DNA from: Myrica gale
Taxonomy: Eukaryota; Streptophyta; Magnoliopsida; Fagales; Myricaceae
Reading direction: 5' to 3'
DNA: 64,000 nucleotides
NCBI GenBank assembly: GCA_963930655.1
Contig: OZ005621.1
Coordinates: forward strand, 8,419,001-8,483,000
Below the pieces are notes generated by a model. It saw nothing but the letters and a program-made list of their open reading frames with translations, was not told where the DNA came from and ran no database searches. The translations under genes were made by a program, and so were the position numbers. Below, piece after piece: positions 1-12,060 of this stretch. The number at the start of each line of letters is the position of its first letter. Positions within the stretch are counted from its first letter, which is position 1.

Positions 1-8
1 GGTTTTAG

Positions 9-496
9 GGGAAACATCATAGTACGTCCCATATCTATTGGCAAAAATCAAATTGGACCCCATAACGTTTAATTTGTTTTATTACGCCCCATAAGTTTTA
101 AAAAGAATCTATCCCCGCCCTCTATTTGATTTGGCTGTTAAATCAGATGGAAAATGATATGGATTGACCAAATATCCCTCCAAGAAAAAATTAGAAAATA
201 TAAATATAAATTAAATATGAATAGAAAAATGAAATAGAATTTCTATATTTTTATTTAGACAATATTTTTTATATATTTATATATCATTTTTTATTTGTCT
301 GAATTTCTCATGTTTTTAGTAAGTTTATCTTAGAGGGGTATTCTGGTCATTTTTTTGTGTAGTTTAATGTCTCAATCGAACAGAGGGCAATGATTGGTGT
401 CTTTTAAAACTTATGGGGCACAATTAGACAAATTAGAAGTTATGGGGTCTAATTTGATTTTTGCCTATATATGTAGGGCGTACTATGTTGTTTCCC
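9..496. mobile_element. Palindromic MITE (probably Mutator-like)
   Basis: The left 120 bases and the right 110 bases are imperfect inverted repeats of each other; both contain versions of 'ccccataa' and 'caaaaatcaaatt'. The termini read GGGAAAC-like inward from each side. The flanks (ggttttag on the left, atgttttaa on the right) look like a degraded 9-bp target duplication, but the window starts too close to be sure. There is no coding capacity. It lies upstream of the SR-rich exon, so it probably sits in an intron of that gene. Confidence 0.6.
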
Positions 497-855
497 ATGT
501 TTTAATGTTGTATCAGTTGCCTTGCTTACGTTTGACTGCTTGAAATCATGAAACTTGTTGTTTGTGGTCATGAATTTAATGTACAGAAAAGATGGGCTTT
601 GAGAGCTTAAATGAGATCTGCTTGTTGATTTAACTGATTAGAGTGCAGAAAATTGAAAGATAGCAGAGGAATATGAGAAGAAAAATTTCTTGGCATCGAA
701 CTTTGGTTGCTTCAATCGACCTCTAGGTCTAGAAATAGCATTATAGGCTTTGTAGATAATTGTGTGATGATTTTATTTTGTTTAATTAATTCAAATGTAA
801 ATTTTCATTCACACTTTGATCTAGAAAATTGTTGGACTTATTACTCTATTTACAG

Positions 856-2586
856 ATCGCCTTCGATCTCTCATGCAAAGTCAAGGTCCAAGTCAAGATC
901 ACCAATCAATGCTCCTCGAAACCGGAGGTCTCGTTCTTATTCACCTCCATCCCGCCGCCCAAGGGATTATAGATTCAGATCACCTGTGAGACCTCGTCAT
1001 CATTACAGCTATGAGGATGAACGGCGGTCACACAGAGACATTTGGGATGGTGGTTACAGAACTAGAAGGCGAGATTCAGAAAGATCTCATGATCGTTATT
1101 CATCTCCTTCAAGGAGAAATAGGAGTGTGAGCCCTCTAAATAGAAAATCATACCGAGCTGATTCAGTCTCACCGAAACGTCATCAAGAAAGTTCATTGCA
1201 TGGAGCAAGGAAATCATCTCGTGCTCATTCAAGATCACCAAGTCATTCTAGAGGAGGTCCGTCATCTCCAAGAATTGATGAAGAAAACAAGTCAAAACAT
1301 AGAAAACGTTTTAGATCAAAATCTGTTGAAGATAAACATCGGTCTGGTGACAAGATAGTTGGGTCTTGTGATGAAAAATCAAAGCACCGTTACCGAAGGC
1401 GGTCGAGGTCTGTAACTCCAGGAGGTAAGCATCACAGAGGCAGCAGATCATCCCCAGGAGTTTTGGATGAAAATAAATCCAAACATAGGAAGCGGTCCAG
1501 GTCAAAGTCTTTAGAAGGTAAGGACCGCTCCATGGAAAAATCAGATGAGTCCAGAGATAAACTACAACATCGCAATAGAAGGCGGTCTAGGTCGAAGTCT
1601 TTGGAGCGTAAACATCACTCCGTTGGCAAAGTGGATAAAAGAGATGAAAAATCAAAACATCGTGATAGAAGGCGGTCCAGATCAAGATCTTTAGAAGGAA
1701 AGCGACAGTCCAAGGAGAAGGCAGATGAAACCAGGGACAGAAAATCAAAGCATCATGATAGAAGGCGGTCAAGGTCAAGGTATCTGTCTGTTGAAGCTAA
1801 GCATCGTAGAGGAAGCAGGTTATCTCCAAGAGGTTTAGGTGATAGTAAATCAAAACATAGAAGACACTCTAGGTCAAATTCTACTGAAAGAAAGCATCGC
1901 TCCTATGATAGGATAAATGAGAGGAGAGCTGAAAAATCAAAGCACCATGAGAGATCAAGGTCCAGGTCAATATCAGCAGAACAGAAAAATTATAGAGGTA
2001 GTAGCTTGTCCCCAATTAGTAGGGAGGAACATAAAACAAAAGACAGAAGGCAATCCCGGTCAGAATCTCCTGAAGGGTATTCAAACGATGAAAGGGATGA
2101 AAGCAGTGATGAAATTTCAAAGCACCATGAAGATGCGGAAAAGGCACCAGATTCCTGTTTGAAAAATTTGATGGACGTGAATGATAATGGGATGGTAATG
2201 TCAAAACCTGAGGATTGTGACTTGGAGGAGTCAATGAAAACTAGGGCAACGAGAGGTGACATGGAACTCAAAAACACATACATGGCAAATGTTGACAGTG
2301 AGAGATGTTCATTGTTACAGAGTCGGAAAATCTCCTTAAGTACTGAGGAGCTAAGGGAACATGAAGCACCTGATGCTGAGCACCCAGACCTACTTACAGG
2401 TAGCAATTATAATAAACATGAAGCAACATTTATATTACAGCATTAATGGTAACTTACCCTAGCTCAATATCCTTTACTGGTTTACACTTTACAGGAATGA
2501 GAGATCAAAATAGTTGTGAGAAGTCAATTAATACAGATAATAGTGACAGAAAATGGCTCAACCCAGAAGTTGGATCGCGTCAGTGA
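856..2586 (+). CDS. SR-rich splicing-type protein, C-terminal part (5' end outside window)
   Basis: The exon 856-2399 follows a clean acceptor (tttacag) and ends at a donor (acag|gtagca). A last exon, 2495-2586, follows acceptor acttacag|ga and stays in frame to a TGA, adding about 30 residues. The visible part is about 544 residues. It opens with Ser/Arg blocks (RSPSISHAKSRSKSRSP), then shows about nine modules of the type K-S-K-H-R-x-R-R-S-R-S-x-S spaced 25-40 residues apart, and ends in an acidic, less repetitive tail. Such RS domains carry proteins to nuclear speckles and bind other splicing factors. No RRM, cyclophilin or other fold is seen here, so the subfamily (RRM-SR protein, CYP63/95-type cyclophilin, other) cannot be told. 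An open frame upstream of 856 is taken as intron. Confidence 0.75.
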
Positions 2587-5338
2587 TGAGTCAGAGTTCA
2601 TGATTGTGAGAAGCTTCATCTCGCCTCTGGCTGATGTGTTTTCAGCAAATGCCAGTGCAGAAGATATCAACTGACGTGGACCACACTGTTCTCATTCAAG
2701 ACTACCCTTGCTGAGTGATAGCTCAGTCTAATTTGAGAAGCTTGTTTCCATGAAAGATTGTGTAGTGTTTCTTTTGGTGGTCAGAATTTTTCGCCGCATG
2801 TTGGTTCTTCATAGACGCCTTCTGTGTTTGTTTATTCCTTGCAGGTCATTGTGGAATACTGGCTACAGTCTTCAAGCTGGTCTTGCTGTGGTTTAAGTAT
2901 ATCAAGAAGTGTCATGCTTTCATCCACAATCAGCCATGCAATGTCTGTAGCAAGCTTCTTTTACTGCTTGATGTATGTTAAACTATTATTTCTATTACTG
3001 CAAGTTGGATTACTTGATTAAATTGTTTTAGTAGAGGATTATTGTCACTTTTCCTATTTGAGCTTTTGTTCCATATCTGGATTTTCTTTCCAAGAAAGTC
3101 AGATTCTCAACCCTAATGAGGATTTCCTCTACAAATGAGGGAAATGATTATATTGATAGTCGATCTAAGGTAGTTGTTGCATAGGTTTTTTATGTACTTG
3201 GTCTGGTTTGAACACGTGGGTCAAGTTTATCTCTTAGGTCTGTATTTCCTTTGGCAATCTCTGTTAGCTGACTTGTTTTCCTTTATGGTGAAATCTTATT
3301 GTTTATGTGGCTGATATTAGAGTCAACTTTCATATACATTTCATGCTGTGGGGTAACAGTAATATTCAGAACTCTTTTTTTTCCCCCCTTTTTTTTGGTG
3401 AGTTAGGGTTATATCCCGAAAACATGCAGGTATTCATGGTGAGTTTTCATTGGAGCTTTCTGATATTCAGTTGGCAGGATGATTTTCTCTGATGTAGATA
3501 AAGGTATGCAGTCGTCGCAGATTTATAATCTTGTATTGTGGCAAGCTTATGTCGTTAAGCTTCAAAGTTTTGAATGTTTTAGAGTGTATGGGAGAAACAC
3601 AACTGAAATGATGATGTTTGCCAATAACTTTCTGTCAATATGTTCTAAACCTCTTGTTTTACTCCTTTTCCCCTCTTTCTTCCCTTTTTTTTCCTTTGTT
3701 TTTCTTCTCTTTCTTCTTGTTTCCCTTCCCATGAAATTGTCATGGTTAGGTAAAGGTACTCTTAAGGTCAAGTGAGGCCAGATGTTGCTGGTATGAATTG
3801 CATCAAATTCCCACCTGTGTTGGTATGAGCGGATTGCCTGACTCTCTTGAAAGTCTTTACTTAAACTTACAGTGAAATGCGAATGTTGATTTTAATCAGG
3901 TAATTTTCCATGAACTGCTGAGTTGAGTTCCTTTTTCTTTCTTTTTTTCATAGAAGCTTCGTTTGTGTTTGTGGATTCTGTTATTTCTTGATCCTAATGA
4001 TTATTTGTTCATTCATTTGCTTGTTTATAACCAAAAATCAAGGATAGGTATTCTATCATGTTTCTCGCGTGGTTTTGACTTTTCTTTTTTCCCCTGGAAC
4101 TTTACAACTGGGGATGGGGGTTGGTGAGAGGGCTGGGTCATGGGTGGATTTTGATGGCAGTTTCCTTTTCAATAGACCTCGCAGACCGAATGCAATGTCA
4201 TAGCGGTCTTCTGTTGTGTGGAATACTGTTTGATACAGAATGCAATGTCATACTGTTTCCTTTTCTGTTTTGCGAGAAAAGCTGGACGCATGCCTGAGAG
4301 AGTGGTGTTGGCTTTCCGTTTTCTAAAAGTTTTGTTTCCAAGTCCCTGCTGACAATTGGGAACTAACTCTTGCATGATTTAGTTAGTGTCTGAAACCTGC
4401 CCTGATGTTGACCTGACCTCCTCTCCCTACTTTCTGTTTGCTTCCCAATCCCGTCACTGCCCTTCTCTTTCTCTCTCTCTCATTCTCTCTTTTCTTTTCG
4501 ACCCCACATTGTTTTAGGGTGAGCTGGATAAGATGGTTAGCGAACTGCATACTTTGGGGCTCAACTCTGGAATGAGTTATGCGTGAAGTGGATGTCAAAA
4601 AGTGATGTTCTTATTATGCCTTTCCTGATCTCCCTAGCTCTCTCGTCTTTGTCCCCCTTTTTGTTGCATTTTATTTTGTTTTATTTAGCTCAAAAATCGT
4701 CCTCCTCCTATTGGGTATTGAATTGAGGAAACGGGCTCCAAGCTAGATTAAGCGTTGACAGCCTGCCTTAATCTTTGTAAAATGTGCTTAGCGCTCGGTA
4801 TTCCCTTTTGACGTTTTGGTCCAATTATATATTGGATTCCAGTTGATTGATTTTGCAAAAAATTAAATGTTGTATCCGTAGTTGGAAATTTTCAAGTAGT
4901 TGATCATACTAAACAAATAAACAATAACCTCGTACTCATTCCTTAGCTTCTTTTTTTTAATGTTGCATAAATTTTATTCACTTGGGAGTTTTTTAAGTCC
5001 TGGCTGAGAATTTGTCGTAATCTTTTAAAGATCTTTGGCTGTCGCAAGAAGAAATTAGTAGGACGCTCGCTAGAAGTAATGGGAGCGAGGAAAGCTATAG
5101 AAAGCAAATGTAGTGCCTTCACTTTTAGGGCTCACTTTAGAGTTAACCGACGTTCTCTGTACCCGGGTGGTATGTGGGTTGTGAAGTCCACGCTTGGTCA
5201 GAGTTTCGATCGTTGGTAGAGGGAGAAGGAGGGCTCACTTTAGAGGACACCACTGCTATTGTTTACGAGTATAATCCTGCATCTTTCTACGTTATTTAGT
5301 TCGTCTCTATGGAATACGGGGTTGTCTTAAATCTTCCT
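2587..5338. other. 3' UTR of the SR gene followed by non-coding DNA
   Basis: I see no supportable gene here. The first few hundred bases are probably 3' UTR. The rest is T-rich DNA with short pyrimidine runs (about 3658-3735 and 4440-4500) and a small direct repeat, 'gaatgcaatgtcata', at about 4188 and 4240. A 15-base phrase, 'gggctcactttagag', occurs twice (about 5129 and 5232). The open frames present are short and resemble nothing I know. Confidence 0.5.
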
Positions 5339-5347
5339 AAAAATATA

Positions 5348-5815
5348 GGTTAATGGCCATTTTGATCTTTGGGTTTTACACTCTTTTTCAAAATGGCCTT
5401 TAGGTTTCAAATTTGTTCAAATCAGTTGTTGTTTGTTGATTTAATCTTTCCGTACAATTTTGTTTAGTCTATTATATGCAGTCAGTTAATGGCGGGACGT
5501 GTCACACCCTATAAAATTTGGTCACGTGTATCAATTAAAAAAAGTCAAACATGGGAGCCACCCTTGCGAACGGGAGCTCAGATAAAAAAATAATATTTTA
5601 TGAAGATGCCTATTTGGACAACATTGGTGAGTTTTTTTTAAAAAAAAAAAAATTGATACATGTGGTTGGATTTTATTGGGCTGTTAGCTAACTGTACATA
5701 TAAAGGACGGAAGGATTAAATAGACAAACAACAATAACTTAATGACTGATTTGAACAAATTTAAAACTTAATTACCATTTTGAAAAATGGTGTAAAATTC
5801 AGGGATCATTAACCC
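5348..5815. mobile_element. Palindromic MULE-type MITE with 9-bp target duplication
   Basis: The two ends are long inverted repeats: left GGTTAATGGCCATTTTGATC, right ending GATCATTAACCC, with matching stretches running inward for more than 120 bases. It is flanked by a perfect 9-bp direct repeat AAAAATATA (5339-5347 and 5816-5824), the hallmark of Mutator-like transposition. There is no open frame. The 468-bp length and palindromic build fit a non-autonomous MULE. Confidence 0.8.
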
Positions 5816-5824
5816 AAAAATATA

Positions 5825-6477
5825 TTACCCAACGAGTACTATCTTTCTTAAGACGAAAAAAAAAAAGACAGATTAATATTCGACCTGAAAAGTCTTTCAT
5901 CTATTGTATGTACGCACGTGCACACAAATCTGTGAATAAAATAGAAAAAAAATCAAAAAATTATTAACAAGACAAGTATTGAATATGTTAAAATTAAGAG
6001 GTTTTGGATGGTTGGTGGCTATATCGCCCTCTCGCTTCCTTGTGTGGGTGGAGCAAAAGGAACTATTTATTTTTATTTGTAGTGGGCTATTCAATTGTTT
6101 TTAAACCCACATGAAAACCAAAATTGGAATTTTTTTTGCTCTTCTAAATCACAATTATTATTAAGAAAAAGAGGTAAACACAATAGGTAGACTTCACATT
6201 ATATTATCTATATAAAATTTCGAACAACATGAGTCCTACAACGAAGTTCGCTTATTATGTTTATCTCTCTTCGAGATCTACTAAACAAATCTAGTTGAGA
6301 ATTACATAAGATTTCAATACCAGAAAATACAGACTTTCCGACAATTACAAATAAATAATTAAAAAATTTAGTAACCTATGAGAAGTCTACACTTGCCTGC
6401 CAGAATATTTTTTTTAATAAACAATTATGATATTACTGCATCTCTTAATCTCTGAACAGAATCTGTAGTAACATTAG
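5825..6477. other. AT-rich spacer with a dispersed repeat fragment
   Basis: There is no gene. A stretch at about 6190-6300 (with 'aacatgagtcctacaac' and 'ttatgtttatctctc') has a diverged relative at about 29350-29465, so it is a fragment of a dispersed repeat family of unknown type. Confidence 0.4.
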
Positions 6478-6482
6478 CGTAT

Positions 6483-6972
6483 TGTAAGGAGCAGCTAGAA
6501 ATCAGCTGGAAATGAGTTCGTAAGAGCTGATTGAAGGAGATGAAAGTAAAAGGGAGCTGAGTTACGAAGCTGAGCAAAGTGAAAGGTGTTCGAGAAGTAT
6601 GTTGTTAGGGCTGAAAGCAACGGCCAAGATGATGTCATTGGGAGCTTGCTGGGTCGTTGGATGCCGAAGAAAGTGAAGATTCCAGAATTAGTGAAGATAC
6701 TTCCGCGAGACTATCTTGCGTGATAATGGGCTGTCCAAGTTGTTAGTGGGCTGTCCAATTTGTTAGTTAGTTTGTTAGTAAGTGGCTTGTAATAAAAAGG
6801 AGTCGGGGCTGACATTTGAAGGGGATGAAAAAACTTAAGAAACTGTACATCTTTCAATATTGGAGCACGGCTTGCTCGAAAAGCCAAATACAAGTATAAT
6901 TCTTCTTGGAATTTCTATCCAAGATTTTCAATCTTTCTTTACAAAGAGCATCAAATTTACAAGCTTGTTACA
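6483..6972 (+). repeat. 5' LTR of the chromovirus
   Basis: A 490-bp repeat starting TGTAAGGAGC and ending TTACA, nearly identical to 11381-11870. It contains an AATAAAAAGG stretch near 6790 that could serve as promoter or poly(A) signal. Confidence 0.93.
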
Positions 6973-6974
6973 AG

Positions 6975-6987
6975 TGGTATCAAATGG
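6975..6987 (+). other. Primer-binding site (initiator Met-tRNA type)
   Basis: TGGTATCA follows the 5' LTR after two bases. This is the start of the usual complement of the 3' end of plant initiator methionine tRNA; the match weakens after eight bases. Confidence 0.75.
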
Positions 6988-9900
6988 CTGAGGGTACACG
7001 CATAAACCAGTTGATTGAAGCAATTGCAGCACTTACAGCACAACAACAGATTTTCATGGAGACAGTTACGTCCAGATTGGAGGGGTTGTCTCATCTTGCT
7101 GGTTCTGGAGTCCCCCGTGGTGGTGAAGAAGCTGCTCAACAAGAAAATGTTTCTGGTCAGACCCATGGAGGAGGCGAACCCAACAGAGATGGTGGTTTTA
7201 ATCTGTCCCGGAATTTGAAGTTGGATTTTCCCAAATTTTTTGGTGAGAATCCCGAAGGCTGGTTGTTTAAGGTGAATCACTACTTTCAGATTTATCAAAT
7301 TCCTATGAATCACAGGGTTCTAAATGCTTCTCTTTACATGGAGGGTGAGGCTTTAGTATGGTTCCAAGATTCTGAAGAATCTGGAGTTTTTTGTAGTTGG
7401 GAGTCTTTTACCAAAGCATTATTGGTACGGTTTGGCAGTTCTCCTTATGATGATCCTATGGAGGCAATGCAAAAGTTAAGGCAGACCGGTACTGTGGCAG
7501 ATTATAAAAGACAATTTGAGAACCTTTCTAATAGGTTGAAAGAAGTTTCAGACAGGATCAAGTTGAGTTGGTTTATAGGAGGCCTGAAGGATGATATTAG
7601 ATATCCTATTAAGCTCCTAAATCCCAGCACACTTCAACAGGCTTTTGGTATGGCAAAAATTCAAGAAGAATATGTTTCTTGCAGTAAGAAACCGTACAAG
7701 GTGGCTGGGTATGCCAATAGCTCAGGTTTTAATCCAACTAAACCTGTAGTTAAAGATAGAATACCAGTTCAACGAATCTCACCATTGCAGATGAAAGAAA
7801 GAAGAGATAAAGACTTATGTTATAACTGTGATGAGAAGTGGCATCCGGGACATAAATGTAAATCAGCTAAGCTCTATCTCATGGAGGTTAGTGATGATGA
7901 AATAAGTGGCAAGGTGGAGGCTGTTGAAGAGGAAGGGTTGACCAATAGTGGGGTTGGTTCTGAAGAGGAAGAGGTGTGTGTGATGGAGGAGCTAGCACAG
8001 ATCTCGTTTCATGCTATTGTAGGGTCTCCCAATTCTAAAACTATGCGGCTTTGGGGCAAAATTAAGGGTGTGGGAGTCACTATATTGGTGGATAGTGGTA
8101 GCACTCATAATTTCATGGATCCTAGCGTTGTAACTAGAAGCAGGGTGCAAGTGGATGCTAAGGTGAAAGTGCAGGTCAGAGTGGCCAATGGGGAACTCGT
8201 TTCTGGTTGGGGAACTGCTATGGCAGTACCATTGTGGTTGCAAGGTAACCTTTTCAAACCTGATTTCCATGTCCTTACCTTGGTGGGTTGTGATGTAGTG
8301 TTGGGAGTTCATTGGTTGAGAAGTCTGGGGCCTATATTGTGGGATTTTCTGCAACTAACTATGACATTTAAGGTCATTGGTAAGTCTGTAACTTTGAAGG
8401 GGCTTAAGGTTGCTGAAAATGTTGTGGTAGAAGGAGATAAGTTTGATAGATCTACTGTGAAAGGGCAGAAGGGAGTAGTATTGCAAATGATTAATGCTAA
8501 TAAAACAGCCTTAAACTCTACTGAATCTGAGGCTGTCTTGGGGGTTGTTAGTGAGTTTGTAGACTTGTTTGGGGAGCCTAAGGGACTACCTCCTAGCCGA
8601 GTACTTGACCATAAGATAATACTCAAGGAGGGAACAGATCCGGTTAGTGTAAGGCCTTACAGGTATCCTTTTTTCCAGAAATCAGAAATAGAAAAGATTG
8701 TAGCAGATTTGATGAAGTCAGGGTTGATCAGGAACAGTCAAAGTCCCTATTCATCCCCTGTTTTGTTGGTGAGGAAGGCTGATGGTAGTTGGCGTATGTG
8801 CATTGATTATAGGGCGCTTAATCAAGCTACTATCAAGGACAAATACCCCATTCCGGTTATTGATGAGCTGTTGGATGAATTGGCTGGGGCAGTGGTATTT
8901 TCTAAGCTGGACTTAAGGTCTGGGTACCAACAGATTAGAATGCATGAGCCCGACATACCAAAAACTGCTTTTAGAACTCATGAGGGTCACTATGAGTTTT
9001 TAGTCATGCCATTTGGTTTAACAAACGCTCCAACAACCTTTCAATGTTTGATGAATGAGATTTTCAGGCCATTTCTAAGAAGGTTTGTTCTAGTGTTTTT
9101 TGATGATATTTTGGTATATAGTAAATCTGTTGAGGATCATGTAGTGCATTTGAAAAGGGTATTGGAAGTTTTGCAGCAACATCAGCTGTTTGCAAAGAGG
9201 AGTAAATGCGCGTTTGGATGTATTGAAGTGGAATATTTGGGACACTTGGTATCCAAGGAAGGGGTAAGAGCTGATCCTACGAAAATTGAGGCTATGATTA
9301 GTTGGGCAGTCCCTAGTACCATAAAATCCTTGAGGGGATTCCTCGGATTAACAGGGTACTACAGGAAATTTATACAAAACTATGGGTTAATAGCTTCTCC
9401 ATTAACTGCTTTACTAAAAAAGAATTCTTTTAAGTGGTCAAAGGAGGCGCAAGTAGCTTTTGAAAAGCTAAAAGAAGTTGTCTCTAATCCACCAGTTCTA
9501 GCACTGCCCAACTTTGGGTTGGCCTTTACAATTGAATTTATGCTTCGGGTACAGGCATTGGGGCTATGTTAATGCAGCAGGGTAGGCCTATTGCATACTT
9601 CAGTCAAGCTTTGAAGGGAAGGGCTCTCAATTTATCTACTTATGAGAAGGAGTTGCTGGCTTTAGTGTCGGCAATCAAAAAATGGAGGCCTTATGTGTTG
9701 GGTCAAGTTTTCATAGTCAAAACAGACCAGCAAAGTTTGAAGTTCCTTTTGGAGCAAAAGGTTGGGACCCCAGCTCAACAGAAATGGATTTCAAAACTTA
9801 TTGGTTATGATTTCCATATTGAGTATAAGCAAGGTAAGGAGAATAAGGTTGCTGATGCACTGTCAAGGAAATTTGAGGTGGAGGCTAAGGAGATTGGGTG

Positions 9901-11366
9901 TATGATGATATCTGGCCCTAGTCTTGATTGGGTAGAGCGATTGAAATCAAGTTATTCTACTGATATGCATTTCAAGCATATTATAGAACAGCTTAATGAA
10001 TCTCCTGAAGTGGTTCCTCTTTTTTCTATGGTCAATGGCATGCTCTTGAGGAGAAGAAGAATTTATTTGGGGCATAATGAAGAATTTCAGAAGGAAGAAT
10101 TTATTTGGGACTATATTCACAATAGTCCTATTGGAGGCCATTCGGGTTATGAGAAGACAATAAGGAGAGCTAAGTCTGAGTTTTATTGGGTTGGAATGAG
10201 GAGCGACATCAAGAAGTTGGTTCGGGAGTGTGACATGTGTCAAAGAACCAAAATTGGTACTCATAAGCCGTATGGATTATTACAGCCACTTCCTATACCT
10301 AATCAGCCATGGACTCATGTATCCATGGATTTTATTGAGGGGTTGCCTCCCTCTAGTGGGTATAATACAATTTTGGTGGTCGTTGATCGATTGTCTAAGT
10401 ATGCTCATTTTTTGAGTGTGGCTCATCCATACACTGCCTCAAGTATTGCTCAGATTTTTATGGCTAATGTAGTCAAATTACATGGTCTTCCACAAATAAT
10501 AGTATCTGACCGAGATGCTATTTTTACTAGTGCTTTTTGGAGGGAGCTGTTTAAGCTGCAGGGTACTAAACTAGCATTTACTACGACCTACCATCCACAA
10601 TCAGATGGACAAACCGAGATAGTCAATAAAGGGCTTGAGCAATATCTGAGATGTGTTACAGGAGACAAGCCTTCGGGATGGAGTAAGTGGTTGCCTATGG
10701 CCGAATGGTGGTATAACACCAACTACCATGTGTCTACAGGGTTAACTCCCTATGAGGCTGTCTATGGGTTTAAACCTCCTAAATTTCTACAGTATGTGAA
10801 AGGGACTACTAACCTAGAAGCTGTGGATCAAGAATTAAGAAGCAGAGAGCAGATATTAGCAGTCCTCAAGCATAATCTGATCAAAGCACAAGCACGTATG
10901 AAGAACCAGTATGATAAACACCATAAGCATATGCAATTTGAAGAAGGAGATTATGTGTATCTCAAGTTGCAACCATACCGACAGACTACAATTGCTTTTC
11001 GAAAAAATATGAAGTTGTCGCCTAGGTTTTTTGGGCCTTACAAAGTATTAAAACGAGTGGGTCAGCTAGCTTACAAGTTGGAGTTACCTCCAGAGGCAAG
11101 GATACATCCTGTATTCCATGTCTCATATTTGAAGAAAAAGTTGGGACCTTTGGTACCCATAATACCCACCTTACCTCCTGTCAACAAGTTTGGGGAGATC
11201 CAGCCAGAACCCGAAGCAATCCTTGCAAGAAGAATTAAGAAGCGGTTCAACCAGTCAGTAACTGAAGTACTAATCAAATGGAAAGGATCAAATGAAGAAG
11301 AATCTACTTGGGAGCTGCTCCATCGGGTGAAGCTGCAATATCCACACCTTGTGGGCAAGGTGCTTT

Positions 11367-11380
11367 GAACGGGGAGGTCT
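11367..11380 (+). other. Polypurine tract of the chromovirus
   Basis: The purine-rich run (gaacggggaggtct) lies directly before the 3' LTR, where plus-strand DNA synthesis is primed in LTR elements. Confidence 0.7.
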
Positions 11381-11870
11381 TGTAAGGAGCAGCTAGAAAT
11401 CAGCTGGAAATGAGTTCGTAAGAGCTGATTGAAGGAGATGAAAGTAAAAGGGAGCTGAGTTACGAAGCTGAGCAAAGTGAAAGGTGTTCGAGAAGTATGT
11501 TGTTAGGGCTGAAAGCAACGACCAAGATGATGCCATTGGGAGCTTGCTGGGTCGTTGGATGCCGAAGAAAGTGAAGATTCCAGAATTAGTGTAGATACTT
11601 CCGCGAGACTATCTTGCGTGATAATGGGCTGTCCAAGTTGTTAGTGGGCTGTCCAATTTGTTAGTTAGTTTGTTAGTAAGTGGCTTGTAATAAAAAGGAG
11701 TCGGGGCTGACATTTGAAGGGGATGAAAAAACTTAAGAAACTGTACATCTTTCAATATTGGAGCACGGCTTGCTCGAAAAGCCAAATACAAGTATAATTC
11801 TTCTTGGAATTTCTATCCAAGATTTTCAATCTTTCTTTACAAAGAGCATCAAATTTACAAGCTTGTTAAA
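11381..11870 (+). repeat. 3' LTR of the chromovirus
   Basis: A 490-bp repeat matching the 5' LTR with about four differences, followed at once by the target duplication CGTAT. Confidence 0.93.
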
Positions 11871-12060
11871 CGTATCAAGCCAGGTAATCATCGACAAAAA
11901 CATTTTGGAGGCAACATTAAAATTTGTACCCTTCAAAGTCGACCAATATAAATAGCCTTGAAAGCAACCATTCCCATTACATTAAACAACTCAAATTAAG
12001 GGTCAGTTTCTTTTAATCTTTCATGACGGTGAAAGGCCAATTAAGTTCGTGTAGGAGTTT

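Larger units (their letters stand above)
6483..11870 (+). mobile_element. Ty3/gypsy LTR retrotransposon, chromovirus (perhaps Reina-like)
   Basis: This is a 5.4-kb element with 490-bp LTRs and a 5-bp target duplication CGTAT on both sides (6478-6482, 11871-11875). Parts in order, with approximate positions: gag with a CX2CX4HX4C zinc knuckle near 7820-7860; aspartic protease with DSGSTH near 8090-8110; reverse transcriptase about 8640-9250 with FFDDILVYS; RNase H about 9450-9860; integrase about 10120-10900 with an HHCC finger and DDE residues; and a C-terminal chromodomain about 11220-11360 (VLIKWKG). The gag-pol order and chromodomain identify a plant chromovirus; the compact size suggests Reina, but that is inference. 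It looks nearly whole, with about one break in the coding region. The LTRs differ at about four sites, so insertion was probably within the last several hundred thousand years. Confidence 0.95.

Noticed and set aside
707-855. Start of the SR frame at 707 taken as a true protein start
   Set aside because: Residues 10-50 are unlike the rest, and a strong acceptor at 854-855 fits an exon start. The upstream part reads as intron.
3562-3775. Frames over a T-rich stretch
   Set aside because: A pyrimidine run gives hydrophobic or Lys-rich translations on the two strands without meaning.
6711-6893. 60-residue minus-strand frame found twice (also 11609-11791)
   Set aside because: It is simply the same LTR sequence read backwards in both copies.
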